The translations under genes and the position numbers were made by a program. DNA of 64,000 nt from Trichomonas vaginalis G3 (Eukaryota > Parabasalia > Trichomonadida > Trichomonadidae): assembly GCF_026262505.1 (NCBI RefSeq), contig NC_067207.1:29790082-29854081 (forward strand), written 5' to 3'. The notes under the pieces were generated by a model that did not search any database, was not told the DNA's origin, and worked only from the letters and a program-made list of their open reading frames with translations. Every line of letters begins with the position of its first letter. Position 1 is the first letter of the stretch. Positions 1 to 10,777 of the stretch are shown in pieces.

Positions 1-2
1 CT

Positions 3-1382
3 CTATTGATTATTCAAGATAGCGTTCAAAGCTTCTTTGTAATAGTTTGTTTTTTCATATGAAATATCGAAGTGATAATATTCTCGTAAAGAAGGAGTAA
101 TACTATAAGATTTGTGGCCTATTTCTATGTACTTACATCCTACATGCTTTGCAAGCATTTGTGCTTGATTTAAATTACCTGCACCTTTAATCTTTCTTTC
201 TATAAGAGTTGAGTCCTCTCTTAAGAAGATACTAAAGACAGCAGTGGTCAAATGAGAGCAAATATAATATTTGCAGCTATGAATAAGATCTGCGATTTCA
301 TGAACCGGCATAGTATCGTCGATTACTTTTACATCGAAACCATCGAGATCAAGAATATCTTTGTAGTCGGATTCAAAGTATTCGTCGACAACAATAAGAT
401 TATTAGACGATGAAGATTTTGTCATTCGATCTCTGAAGCTTTTTATTACGTAATCATCATAGCTTACAGTTAAGTTGTATATAAATTCGAAGTATTCATC
501 TTCTTTCGTGTTTTGAATCTTAGGAAAAACTCCGAATTTGTAACAATGATCGGAATAAAATTGTGGATAATTTGGAACAATTCTATCATATGTTTCTTGA
601 TCTTTTTGAGGCACAAGGAACCTCCTTATCTTCACACCTGTATCTACCATAACATTTCCTTTCCATAATGGTAGTAATGAGCTAATTGTCGAGAGCCATG
701 GCTTCGAATTTGGTGGTGTAACAAAAACTGTCGTCCAATCTTCAACAGGCCATGTTTTTGTAGTCTCTGGAGACTGATAATTGAGTAACATTGCCTTAGA
801 ATCTGATAATAACACTGGTCTTGAGTTTGCCTCGCTTTTTGTATTTATAATTACATTATCATTTCTGTCAACGCAAAAATCTGACGCTACGAACATAGTA
901 GAATCATCGACACGTATATTTGTTTCATTATCCATAGTAAGATCAAGCTCTTTGAAGTCGAATATAGTCTGATCGATGATATCAAATTCACAATAGGTCG
1001 TAACTTTATATTCATCTGGAAAATGATGATATATGCAAAAAGATGTATCTGGGTATATGCCTTCGATATCAGTAAAGGACGAAGAATTTAGGCGTTCAAA
1101 ATATTTGTTATTTTCAAATTCGACTGTGATTAATCGATAATGTTCTATTGTTGGAAATGGTGCGGCTGTCTCTAAACTAAGAGAAAAACAAACTTTATTG
1201 TGGTATTGCTGCAAAGTAACTTTTGTATTTTTGCATACGTTATCTATTTGGTTTTCGCTTACAGCTTGAATCTTGTAACTTTTGAACTGAGACCATGCTA
1301 CAACTGCCAAGAGAGATGCGATTAGAAAATAATAATCAAGACTGCTGGATGGCCGTCTATAGTAAGATTTCCGACTTCGCAT
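3..1382 (-). CDS. Type II membrane protein, possible GT61-like glycosyltransferase
   Basis: This is a 459-residue protein with a short basic N-terminus, one membrane segment at about residues 17-33 and a long lumenal part, the layout of a Golgi type II enzyme. The last 130 residues carry a pattern like that of GT61/DUF563 glycosyltransferases: a predicted strand ending in VVDEYF, then an ADLIHSCKYYICSH stretch with a histidine, then a hydrophobic run ending in an acidic residue (TLIE), recalling the family's H-G-A...V-E-x region. The glycine-alanine of that motif is replaced by Leu-Thr. The family call is inference from pattern only; a lumenal protein of unknown function is the alternative. 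The gene is complete, with its stop near the window edge. The downstream neighbour runs in the opposite direction, so the two start regions face each other. Confidence 0.6.
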   Translation of the reverse strand: MRSRKSYYRRPSSSLDYYFLIASLLAVVAWSQFKSYKIQAVSENQIDNVCKNTKVTLQQYHNKVCFSLSLETAAPFPTIEHYRLITVEFENNKYFERLNSSSFTDIEGIYPDTSFCIYHHFPDEYKVTTYCEFDIIDQTIFDFKELDLTMDNETNIRVDDSTMFVASDFCVDRNDNVIINTKSEANSRPVLLSDSKAMLLNYQSPETTKTWPVEDWTTVFVTPPNSKPWLSTISSLLPLWKGNVMVDTGVKIRRFLVPQKDQETYDRIVPNYPQFYSDHCYKFGVFPKIQNTKEDEYFEFIYNLTVSYDDYVIKSFRDRMTKSSSSNNLIVVDEYFESDYKDILDLDGFDVKVIDDTMPVHEIADLIHSCKYYICSHLTTAVFSIFLREDSTLIERKIKGAGNLNQAQMLAKHVGCKYIEIGHKSYSITPSLREYYHFDISYEKTNYYKEALNAILNNQ

Positions 1383-2319
1383 TCCAATTGTTTTGAAATT
1401 TCTGATTACAGTAAAATTTAAGGATAAAATTTAATAATAAAGATGTTTGAAATTAACCAATTTGGGATAACTGAGAGAAAGAATTATCAGAATTATCACA
1501 AATAATTCAATGTGTACGTGGCAATCCACTTTTCAAAAAATAATTATTTTAATAATCAACTTATATAATAAAACGAATTAATTTGAAATATAAAATTTTT
1601 CTGAGATTTATTTCAAATGTGCGACCATCAAATTATTTTGCGTTTTCTAATCATTGTTAATGATTGTAAATAAAATATTTTTTATGAAATTTATCACAGT
1701 TTACGATACCTTTATACCCACATTTCATAATATTCTATAAACTGTGATTTTGGGAGTCTTCTGCCGAGAACAAAAAGGTTCAGAAGTAAATTGAGCCGAT
1801 TTTCGAGAAATTATCTGATTTTTCGACCGTTATTGATTTAATGATGATTTCCATTTAGGTTTGAGCTGCATAATGAGTCACTAGTAAAATAGCATTTGGT
1901 TCGTTATAGTTCCTGCCTCAGCCAAATTGATGGAAACGATATTTTTCTTGGATGTTTTAAATGGCTGATTTATCTATTTGTGTATTTATATCTAGCCATT
2001 ATTTTACGTCTCTAGCCAGGATTGTCCCAGGAACACATAAATTAATAAAAATTCACAAGTGTAAAACAAAATGAAGCACAAAAATATTAAGAATCGAAAG
2101 CTTAGGCATATTGATTAGTAGAGGGAAGACTTATATATAAAAAAATGAACTCATTTAAAAATTATAAAAACGTTATTATCTGATAATGTGCTTATATTTG
2201 ATAATCAGATTGAGTATAACTCAGAAATTCTAATATATCAGAAATTTATAAGAAAATGAAGCTGTATTTTGACACTAGAGCAATAACAATTTGTTATAAA
2301 AAAATTATTTTTATTGTTT
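1383..2319. other. Divergent intergenic region
   Basis: AT-rich spacer between two genes that point away from each other. It should hold both promoters, but no distinct motif, repeat or frame stands out. Confidence 0.5.
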
Positions 2320-5300
2320 ATGAGGCGGAATGAGAGAGTTGTAAGCCCTCTCTTAGACCTCGAAGCGCAAGAGAGATATTATAGAATGCATTATGAAAAT
2401 CTTGCTGGTTTAAGGCCAACAATTAACACATCTCGACCGGATGAAGTTCCAAGATTAGCGCGACATAAGAAAAACAAGAAAGCACAATGTCAATTTGCCG
2501 ATACCGTTTCTAATGAAATATATGGTTTGATTACAGCTAGAGAAGCAGAAAAAAATAAAAAATATAATTCTCCTTCAAAAACTCCAAAAACATCGAGAAG
2601 ATATGTTCCTCCTGATATTGCACAATTTTACAATTCTTCTCCGACAACTAAACCAGCGAATGTAAATAATTCTCCAAAATCTAATAAAAATCTATTTTAT
2701 CCATCTCCAGATATAGATTCTACGGCTTCAATGGAAAGTGATCATCCAAGAATTAATATAAAGAAGGCAAATAAAGTTGCTGACATTAATGATTCAGATC
2801 AAAAAGCGTTAGAAAGAATTGTAAATAAGAAGATACAAGAAGTTAAAAGAAATGCTCGTCAGAAAGATGAGCAAGAAAAATCACATTATAATCTCGTTGC
2901 AAATGATTTACCATCTTTATATCTTAATACTCAACCTACATCAATATATGCAAAATCACAAACACCTCCATCTGACAAATTATCTAGCATGAATACAACC
3001 ACACCTCCCAATGCAAGAAAAATTAAATTTGTTTCTTCTTCAACTGATGATTCTGATGCAGCAGAGTACTTATCACAAGAAAATATAAATGAAATTGCTG
3101 ACATTCTAAATTCTCCTGTTGAAAATGAAGAAGATGATGAAACAAATGCAAAGATTTCAAAAGAAGTTTTAGGTAAACTAAAAGATGAAATAAAACATAT
3201 GGAAAAACCAATACCTGTAAATCCTGAAAAGTCAGAACCAATTCATATTGATACTCCACCTTCCAAACATAAAATTTCGCCTGAAAGAAAGAACACTTCA
3301 CCCGTTTCCGCTTCTGAAAATAAATTAGATAGCGAAAATAAAGAAAGTCCGGCCACTCCTTCTAAAAGTCATAGAATTAAAAAACATAGAAGAGTTCGTA
3401 AACAAAAGCAGGGTTCAGAACAATCACCAAATTATAGTTTAACTGATGATCAATACAGTCAAGTTAAATCTGATAAAGAAAATTTAATTTCCCCAGAAAA
3501 TTCTAATTTATCAAATCATGAAACAGAAAATAAGCATGAAGAATCTAGTAATGAAAAAGGTAATAATAGCGCAACTCCAAAATCACCTGAATTTAAAGAA
3601 GTTTCGAAATCGGATAATCCATGGGCACAAAATCCAATAAATAAACAGTTAGGTCCAGAACCAGAAAGGAAAGAAGCTTCTGTACCACCTAATAATTCTA
3701 ATGGCAGCGCTAGACAAGAATTAGATGTACTTGATAATTTCAATAAAACAGCGCCGGTTCGGAAAATGCCAGAACTTAATCAAAACTCTGATCTTATTGA
3801 ATTTGGTTCTGATGAAGCCATTGAAACTGATACGGATGCACAAAAGATTTTGAATATTTTTGACAATGATAAGAAGAGTCCATCTACAACAGCTGTTCTT
3901 CAAGATAAAAGTCATATTGAAGAGGAAGAAGAGTCTTCTGACGAAATTGATCCAAAACAAGATGAATTAAATAATTGTATTACAGAACCACTTAATAAGG
4001 ATAAACCACTTAGCATATCAGGTGTATTAGATAAAATTGTCGATAAAATTCAAGAAAAAGAAGGAATTAATCCTGATTCTCAAAATAAATCTACAAAATC
4101 ACCAGCTGAATCAAGTAAAAACGATAACAATGATGATAAAACTGGTAAGGAAAATCCGATGACAAAAGATGTTGATCAAGGAAAGACAGATTCAAAACCA
4201 GATAAATTAAATGACGAAAATAAAACATCTGATAAGAATGACCTTCCTACATTATCAGATTTACTTCAAACTCCTCCAATTAAGCAAAATGTTTCGGTTG
4301 AACAAAATTCAAATAATCAGCCAGAAAAACAAGAAGAAACACCCCATAATACAACTATCTCAGATATCCTTATGCATCCAAATGAACCTCCAAAAGAATT
4401 GAATTCAAATTCCCAGGTCAATGAAGAATCCAAACAAAAAGACCAAATTATGCCTGAAGAACCTGTTAAATCAGAATCTAATAGCAATGATTCACCAATG
4501 AATGATTCAAATGATGATATTCCAAAACCAAATCTTTCCATGATACTTTTACATCCTAATAATGATAATAAATCTGATGAAAACAAAGAAGAAACTCCAG
4601 AAAACAAAGAAATTCCAGCTTCAAATCCTGAAAATGGAGATAAAAATGAAGAAAAACCATTATCACTATCAAACATTATCAAAAATCCTCCAACACAAGA
4701 AGAAAAGAAAGATTTGACTTCTGAAGATGATAAAAAGCATAATATTTTACTTGGATCTCAAGCAAAGGAACAAGAAAAACATGAGCAACCTAATCTTTCA
4801 ACTGAAATTGTTGCTTCTTTCGAGAAAGAGCCAAATCCACTTAGAAACTCAATTATTTCTCAAGGAACAATTTTCGAAAATAAATCTCCATCAAAATCAG
4901 AAGGAGAAAAACAAGATATCGATGTCCAAGCAACAGAAAGCAAAGAATCACCAAGAAATGAAAAAGAAAGTCCTCCTTTTGTTCCTCTTCTCCAACCTTT
5001 AATTGACAAAAACACTAAGCAAGAAGATTTACCAATAAATGATCAAGAAAAAGAATTGCCAAAGGAAGAGAAAACCGAAGAAAAGCCTCTTCTTGCTGCT
5101 CTTGTTGAACCTCTTGTAAACAAACAAGATGATAAAAACAATGAAGAGGAGGAAAAACAAGAAGGAAAACCATCTTTATCTGATTATATTCAACCTCCTG
5201 TTAATAAGCAAGAAGAGCCTAGAGAAAAAGGTGATGAAAAGGAGAAAGAATCTCCAAGAAATAAGGAAAATGAAGAAAAATCCGATGAGAAATTAAATGA

Positions 5301-8300
5301 AGAAGAGGAAAAGCATGATGAAAAGCCTGTTTTAGCTCTTCTTATGCAGCCTCTTTTCGATCAAGTTAATAAAAATCCAGATGAAAACAAAAAATCCCCA
5401 AGAGAAATTCCTAAGCAAGAAGAAAAACGAGAAATTTCTGATGAAAAAGAAACAGAAAGTAATGATCAAAATACACCAAAAGAATATTCAAAGGAAGGTA
5501 GTTTGAATGAAGAAAAACCTCTTCTTGCTAATCTTTTGCAACCAATCGTTGATCAAAATTCAAAGTCCGAAGATAAAGAATCTCCAAAGGAAATTCCTAA
5601 ACAAGAAGAAAAACCTGAAAGTCCTAAAGAAAAAGAATCAGTAAAAGAATCTCCAAAAGAAGATAATTCAAATCTTGAAAAGTCTCTTCTTAATGATCTT
5701 TTACAACCAATTGTTGATCAAAACTCTAAATATGAAACAAAAGAATCACCAAGAGATATTTCTAAACAAGATGACAAAAATGAAATAGAAGAAAAACCAG
5801 AAAGTCCTAACGAAAAAGAAACAGATAATACTTCTTCAACAGAATCTCCAAGAGATGAGAAATCAGAAGATAAACCTCTGCTGGCTGTTCTTTTCCCACC
5901 TTTAGTCGAACAGACAGAAAAATCAGACAAAGAAGATAAAAATTCACCAAGAGAAACTGATGAGAGAAATGATACGGAATCCCCAAGAAATATTAATGAG
6001 AACAATGATAAAGAATCACCAAAAGAAATAGAAGAGAAACAAGAACAAGAAAATCCTCCTCTTGCTCCACTTCTTCAGCCTTTAGCTGATCAAACTGAAA
6101 AATCAGACAAAGATGATAAAGAAATGCCAAAAGAAATCGAAGAGACGAAAGATACCAAAGAATCACCAACAAATGATGAGAAACAAGAAAAAGAAAATCC
6201 TCCTCTTGCTTCATTGCTTCAACCTTTAGTAGATGATAACTCTAATAAAAACGATTCAAATGATCAAAACTCTATGTTAGAAGAAAAAGATATTTCTGAT
6301 GATAAAATATCAGATAAAGAAATTCCAATTGAAGAAGAAAAACCTAAAGATGAAACTAGTCATGATAAACAATCTGAATCCAACGAACCACCAAAGGACG
6401 ACAAAGATGTTAAAATTGAAGATAAAACAGATGAATCATCAACTGAAAAAGAAAACTCAAATAGTAGTGATAACGAAGAAAAACAGAAAGATGATAGCAA
6501 TTTTATTGACAAAAGAGATGAACCACAAAGTGAAGAAAAGAAATCATCTGATAAAGAAAGTAGTTCTGATATTGAACCGTTGAGTGAAAGTGGAACAGAA
6601 GTCCCAAGTTCTATATTTAATATCCAAAGCAACACAATTTCAATGATTTCTGAGAGTCCAAATAAACAAAATCAATCAATTAATCAAATTGATGAAAAAG
6701 AACTTTCCAGTAGCACTGGAACTCCTTCTTCAGAACTTTCAATTCAAAATGCAATCAAGGATAAACTTGAACCGAATACAGAGCCTCAAAATAATGAAGA
6801 AGAATCGGATTCATCTGTTAGCATTGATTCAATTCATTCTGATGATGAAAAAGAAAAATCTAATGAACAACCGAAAGAAAATGAAAAAGAATCAGAAAAG
6901 GATAAATCATTTGATTCTGTTAAAATTGATTCTGAACGCGATGATTTTGAAGAACCAAATAATGAAATTAATGATAAAGAACTTCCTACGAACCCTGAAA
7001 ATATAAATGATCAATTGAAGGAAGAAGTTCCAGAACCTCCGAAAGAAGCAGAGAAACATGATACAAGTTTTGAAGAAGAAGAGCAAAAATTAGAAGCAAA
7101 CTCATCTAAGAGTTCAGTTAAAGAGGAATCTTCTAAGGAGGAAGATAAAGAAAAGTCTTCTGATGAAGAAGAAGAACCAAATGAAATTCAAAACGAAAAT
7201 CAAAAAGAAGAAGAAAAGCAAAATGTTTCACCCAGCAGAGAAGAACTACCTAAAGTAGAAGAAATTAATCATGATGATGAACAAAAGCTAACGGAGGAAG
7301 AATCTAAATCAGAAAGCTCTTTAAGTGATTCTAATGAAAAACCAAAAGAAGAAAGTGTAACACCACAAGAAAACGATATTGATCATCAAGAGACACAAAA
7401 TATAGATAATGAAGATGAAGAAAAGCCAAAAGATGAAAATTCACATGTAAGTGAAACACCAATAGAAGAAGAATCTAAACCTGAAAATGAATTGGATGAA
7501 AAGAAAGAAGATCAATCACAAAATCCAGCTGAAGAAGAAATTAAATCCGAAGAAGAAGATAATAAACCAAAAGATGAAAATTCACAAATTCCAAATGAAG
7601 AAGAAGAAAAGCCAGAAGATCTTCATGAAAAAGCAGTCAAATTCCAGCCAATTAATGATCAACAAGAAGAAATTCCATCAACTGAAAGTATTAAAAATGA
7701 TAAAGAAGAGGAAGATGTCGATTCTGATTTATCATTCCAATCAAATGTCGCAAGGAAATACGAATCTTCTGTTGATTTTATTGAACCTTCTTCTCTTAAT
7801 TCTTCTGGAGAAAATATTTCTCTCAACGAAATCATCGAAGAAACTCCAAAAGCAGAAGAAGAAACACCTGAAGCATCAGTATCTCAAGAGGCAATGGAAG
7901 TCTCTACTGGAAGAATACAATACGAAAGCCAAGACGAAAATCGCAAACCAAAAGAAGAACCATCAGAAGTTTCAGCAAATTCAATCTATTCCGAATCAGA
8001 AATTTTACCAAAAATGGAAAGTGAAAAAGAAAAAGAAACTCCGAAATCTCTTTCTTACGCAACGCCTGTTCATATGGACATACAACCTGAGCCAGAAAAG
8101 CCTAAGCTTGTGGAGAAATATGAAAACCAAACAACGCCAAGAAGAAGGAAGAAGAAGAGGGCATCAAAGCTAAACGATGATAGTTTCCCGATGTCAAATT
8201 CAACACCACTTTTCTTTTCAACTGCAGAAATTCCAGAATCAGACCAAAGCCCAAGAATTACAGAACAACTCCCTAAGCAGTCACCAAGAGGGTACACGAG

Positions 8301-8628
8301 TCCGAAAGTACCATTGTTTATTCAGTCGAACATTTCTGTTACTACTCATGGTCATAAAAAGAAACAAATTAAAAAAGTGAGAAGACCAGTTGAAATGTCG
8401 AAAGATGATGAAGTCATTTTCTATACACGAGTGACAGATACAACATTGATAAGGAATGAAGAACAATTAAGGTCTCAGTTCATGGATGCTCCAATAAAAA
8501 TCGATGATTCAATTCAATCTATTAGCCCTGTTAATATTTATAAAGGAAAAGGCGAAGTTGCAGCTACCCTTAATTCGCCTAAAACTAATTTACCAAGAAA
8601 ACCACTAGAGCTTGAAAAACTCTGGTAA
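2320..8628 (+). CDS. Giant disordered Glu/Lys/Ser/Asn-rich protein with repeated LLQPL motif
   Basis: This frame encodes 2,102 residues from the first ATG; an in-frame TTG two codons upstream is unlikely to be used. Apart from a short N-terminal helix-prone segment (SPLLDLEAQERYYRMHYENL) and a basic C-terminal part, it is low-complexity sequence dominated by Glu, Lys, Ser, Asn, Asp and Pro with many S-P and T-P sites. At about residues 884-1307 a hydrophobic block of the form PLLxxLLQPLxDQ recurs nine times every 35-65 residues. Five weaker relatives (LSxxLxxP) lie upstream, around residues 560-815. No enzyme domain, signal peptide or membrane segment is visible. The repeats look like short linear docking motifs on a flexible scaffold, a cytoskeletal or nuclear role being possible but unsupported. 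The coding strand is strongly purine-rich. Downstream of the stop there is a T/G-rich stretch (TTTGTTTG) seen after other host genes here. Confidence 0.8.
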   Translation: MRRNERVVSPLLDLEAQERYYRMHYENLAGLRPTINTSRPDEVPRLARHKKNKKAQCQFADTVSNEIYGLITAREAEKNKKYNSPSKTPKTSRRYVPPDIAQFYNSSPTTKPANVNNSPKSNKNLFYPSPDIDSTASMESDHPRINIKKANKVADINDSDQKALERIVNKKIQEVKRNARQKDEQEKSHYNLVANDLPSLYLNTQPTSIYAKSQTPPSDKLSSMNTTTPPNARKIKFVSSSTDDSDAAEYLSQENINEIADILNSPVENEEDDETNAKISKEVLGKLKDEIKHMEKPIPVNPEKSEPIHIDTPPSKHKISPERKNTSPVSASENKLDSENKESPATPSKSHRIKKHRRVRKQKQGSEQSPNYSLTDDQYSQVKSDKENLISPENSNLSNHETENKHEESSNEKGNNSATPKSPEFKEVSKSDNPWAQNPINKQLGPEPERKEASVPPNNSNGSARQELDVLDNFNKTAPVRKMPELNQNSDLIEFGSDEAIETDTDAQKILNIFDNDKKSPSTTAVLQDKSHIEEEEESSDEIDPKQDELNNCITEPLNKDKPLSISGVLDKIVDKIQEKEGINPDSQNKSTKSPAESSKNDNNDDKTGKENPMTKDVDQGKTDSKPDKLNDENKTSDKNDLPTLSDLLQTPPIKQNVSVEQNSNNQPEKQEETPHNTTISDILMHPNEPPKELNSNSQVNEESKQKDQIMPEEPVKSESNSNDSPMNDSNDDIPKPNLSMILLHPNNDNKSDENKEETPENKEIPASNPENGDKNEEKPLSLSNIIKNPPTQEEKKDLTSEDDKKHNILLGSQAKEQEKHEQPNLSTEIVASFEKEPNPLRNSIISQGTIFENKSPSKSEGEKQDIDVQATESKESPRNEKESPPFVPLLQPLIDKNTKQEDLPINDQEKELPKEEKTEEKPLLAALVEPLVNKQDDKNNEEEEKQEGKPSLSDYIQPPVNKQEEPREKGDEKEKESPRNKENEEKSDEKLNEEEEKHDEKPVLALLMQPLFDQVNKNPDENKKSPREIPKQEEKREISDEKETESNDQNTPKEYSKEGSLNEEKPLLANLLQPIVDQNSKSEDKESPKEIPKQEEKPESPKEKESVKESPKEDNSNLEKSLLNDLLQPIVDQNSKYETKESPRDISKQDDKNEIEEKPESPNEKETDNTSSTESPRDEKSEDKPLLAVLFPPLVEQTEKSDKEDKNSPRETDERNDTESPRNINENNDKESPKEIEEKQEQENPPLAPLLQPLADQTEKSDKDDKEMPKEIEETKDTKESPTNDEKQEKENPPLASLLQPLVDDNSNKNDSNDQNSMLEEKDISDDKISDKEIPIEEEKPKDETSHDKQSESNEPPKDDKDVKIEDKTDESSTEKENSNSSDNEEKQKDDSNFIDKRDEPQSEEKKSSDKESSSDIEPLSESGTEVPSSIFNIQSNTISMISESPNKQNQSINQIDEKELSSSTGTPSSELSIQNAIKDKLEPNTEPQNNEEESDSSVSIDSIHSDDEKEKSNEQPKENEKESEKDKSFDSVKIDSERDDFEEPNNEINDKELPTNPENINDQLKEEVPEPPKEAEKHDTSFEEEEQKLEANSSKSSVKEESSKEEDKEKSSDEEEEPNEIQNENQKEEEKQNVSPSREELPKVEEINHDDEQKLTEEESKSESSLSDSNEKPKEESVTPQENDIDHQETQNIDNEDEEKPKDENSHVSETPIEEESKPENELDEKKEDQSQNPAEEEIKSEEEDNKPKDENSQIPNEEEEKPEDLHEKAVKFQPINDQQEEIPSTESIKNDKEEEDVDSDLSFQSNVARKYESSVDFIEPSSLNSSGENISLNEIIEETPKAEEETPEASVSQEAMEVSTGRIQYESQDENRKPKEEPSEVSANSIYSESEILPKMESEKEKETPKSLSYATPVHMDIQPEPEKPKLVEKYENQTTPRRRKKKRASKLNDDSFPMSNSTPLFFSTAEIPESDQSPRITEQLPKQSPRGYTSPKVPLFIQSNISVTTHGHKKKQIKKVRRPVEMSKDDEVIFYTRVTDTTLIRNEEQLRSQFMDAPIKIDDSIQSISPVNIYKGKGEVAATLNSPKTNLPRKPLELEKLW
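4969..6240 (+). repeat. Nine-copy hydrophobic motif array within the disordered protein
   Basis: The repeated blocks begin near 4969, 5086, 5167, 5328, 5518, 5680, 5875, 6055 and 6200. Each pairs a di-leucine-like core with Q-P-(L/I/P) and an acidic or amide end, followed by acidic and S-P-R/K-E linkers. The units differ at the DNA level, so this is protein-level conservation rather than a fresh tandem duplication. Confidence 0.7.
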
Positions 8629-9319
8629 TGTTAAAAAAAATTTGTTTGTTTATTATGGAAACTTTATCTTTTTTTTGTTAAAACATATATGAGATTAGCT
8701 AAATTAGTAATAAATGGTATATAACAAGGAATTTTCACAAATTTTATATATTTCCCGAATCTTTATCAATTTTTATCACAATTTGATAATTAAAACGGAA
8801 CAAAAAATAAATGAACGAATAAGTTCCTGATTCATTGTCTTTTAGTATATCGTTTGGGCATTGCTAGCCTTTTTATATGTATCAAACCATCCTATGTTAA
8901 TGCTGTTGTATAAATTTCATTACTCAATTTTGAAGGTTCCCGTTATTGATGTATGGTAAGCTTAATATTAAACAACTAGGAGTTATTAGGCCAAATTTAG
9001 CTTTATGCATGAGAATTATCAACTTACAAAAATTGAAGGAAAGGATCATATTGGAAAGTTGCATAAACTATTGAGAAACTGTCTGCAAACTTATTTTTTG
9101 AAGCGAATTTGAAATTTGGCCATTTGAACAAACTTTAGCAATCCAATGAATAATTTTGATTTGTAACATTAGGTACTGCTATAGTAAAAAGGCTTAGTTG
9201 TTGGAATAAAAGAGTTTTCAATATGCAATATGGAAAAAATCAAGAAATTAATTTTGGATAGAAAAAACAAATTTATTCAAACATAAATGAATAGCAAAAA
9301 TAACAAATGATCTATTAAA
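8629..9319. other. Convergent intergenic region
   Basis: AT-rich spacer between two genes that end toward each other. No frame, RNA gene or repeat recognised. Confidence 0.5.
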
Positions 9320-10306
9320 CTATATTAAATCCTCCATATCGACGTTTGCCGCCGCAATCATATTTAGATTTCCATTGTTTGATTGAGAACGAACAATGCA
9401 ATTACGGTAAACAAACATGGAATTTCTCTTGGATTTATCGATAGACTGCTTAGTTCTTGGCTGGAAAATTGCTTGGCCTTTTGGAACCTTGCAACTTCTT
9501 GACTGAGGCAGCTTTGAGAAATACGGCATTAGAAGGATTTCACTTATGGATGGTCTCCTGAGAGGATCAACCTGTAAACAATTAGATATTATAAACCTTA
9601 ATCTCAAATCAGGTATGAGTTTCTCATCGTACTGTGCGGACATGATCTGCTCCTGTAGGGTATTAAAGTCGTATGATTGAAATGGAAACCTACGTGTGGC
9701 TATAAAATAAAGTGTAACGCCAATTGCCCAAATATCTGAGAGAATTGGATTATATGAGCTTCCATCTTTTTTATGTGCGTATATTTCTGGAGCCATGAAA
9801 AAGTGAGTTCCGACATATTCTGAACATTTTTCATCGTAAGTCTGGAAGGTAGAAAGGCCGAAATCAGAAAGTCGTATACGTCCATATTTATCGATTAGGA
9901 AGTTACTTGGCTTGATGTCTCTGTGAGCGATATGATTATCATGACAAACTTTGACGGAGAGTAATACTTCCTTCATAATATTACGTTGCACTTCTTCGCT
10001 GATCATTTTCTTTGTATTGAGAAAGTGTTCTAAATCATTAGGGCAGTATTCCATGACAAAATAATAGCAATCATCGATTTTAAAGTATTTGTAAAGATAA
10101 ACAATGCGAATATCATCGAGTTCCATCAAGCATCTAACTTCTTGTTCATGGAACATTTTTTCTGGTACCTGTTTAACTGCAAAATATGATTGGTATTGAA
10201 TGGAGTACACAAGAAAGACAATACCATAGCTACCATGGGCTATGACTTGATTGAATACTAATCCGATCTGACTTAAGTACTCAATAACATCTCTATGTTC
10301 ACTCAT
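9320..10306 (-). CDS. Protein kinase (CAMK-like, short trichomonad type)
   Basis: A 328-residue serine/threonine kinase, almost all kinase domain. Visible landmarks are the glycine loop (HGSYGIVF, about residue 24), the ATP lysine in FAVK (K45), the catalytic loop AHRDIKPSN (Asp130), DFG at 148-150 and the GTHFFMAPE activation-segment end. All catalytic residues are present, so it should phosphorylate Ser/Thr substrates. The closing 60 residues form a basic tail with no domain. It has no signal or membrane segment and is probably cytosolic. The exact subfamily cannot be fixed by eye; CAMK is the nearest fit from the HRDIKPSNFLID and DFGLS sequence. It shares a template with the kinase at 27361-28299 and the pseudokinase at 31562-32719, suggesting an expanded family. 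Confidence 0.88.
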   Translation of the reverse strand: MSEHRDVIEYLSQIGLVFNQVIAHGSYGIVFLVYSIQYQSYFAVKQVPEKMFHEQEVRCLMELDDIRIVYLYKYFKIDDCYYFVMEYCPNDLEHFLNTKKMISEEVQRNIMKEVLLSVKVCHDNHIAHRDIKPSNFLIDKYGRIRLSDFGLSTFQTYDEKCSEYVGTHFFMAPEIYAHKKDGSSYNPILSDIWAIGVTLYFIATRRFPFQSYDFNTLQEQIMSAQYDEKLIPDLRLRFIISNCLQVDPLRRPSISEILLMPYFSKLPQSRSCKVPKGQAIFQPRTKQSIDKSKRNSMFVYRNCIVRSQSNNGNLNMIAAANVDMEDLI

Positions 10307-10767
10307 TTATAAATTGTTGAGAAAAAAAAATTTCGATTGCAAAAATTTAATAATTTGAAATTAGAATGATAATATTGGGATGATAATAATCTGTAGGAAA
10401 AAGGAATTCTCACACAATTATTTTATCTCAAAAGAGAAATGCATAAAATTGTACAACAAAGATTATTATCATGATTAATATGATTTGTGTTTGACTGAAT
10501 TTTGTGCGTAGTTTTGAAATATTTCAATAAATCGGCTTCTAGCGTTTTAGAAAAATGAAATGTTCTTTGTAAAAATGCATAAAATCAAAGAAAAATAGAA
10601 ACTCTTTGAAACGATTTGCTCTACAAAAATATAATATTATTGTACTATAAACATTTGGATGGATTTAGTGAATAAATAAATTTTGAGAATTAGAAGAATT
10701 TTCTATCAATTTTTGGATATTCATTCAAAAACTCACGACCTTCGTTCAGAAATATTTGCTTGCTTCA
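10307..10767. other. Kinase upstream region
   Basis: AT-rich region upstream of the kinase start. On the minus strand a TCAACAAT stretch lies about 8 bases before the ATG and resembles the trichomonad initiator (TCA followed by pyrimidine/A/T bases). Nothing else is seen. Confidence 0.35.
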
Positions 10768-10777
10768 TTATTTGTAA

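Noticed and set aside
781-972. Plus-strand frame inside the first gene
   Set aside because: It lies wholly antisense to a complete 459-codon gene and has no protein features.
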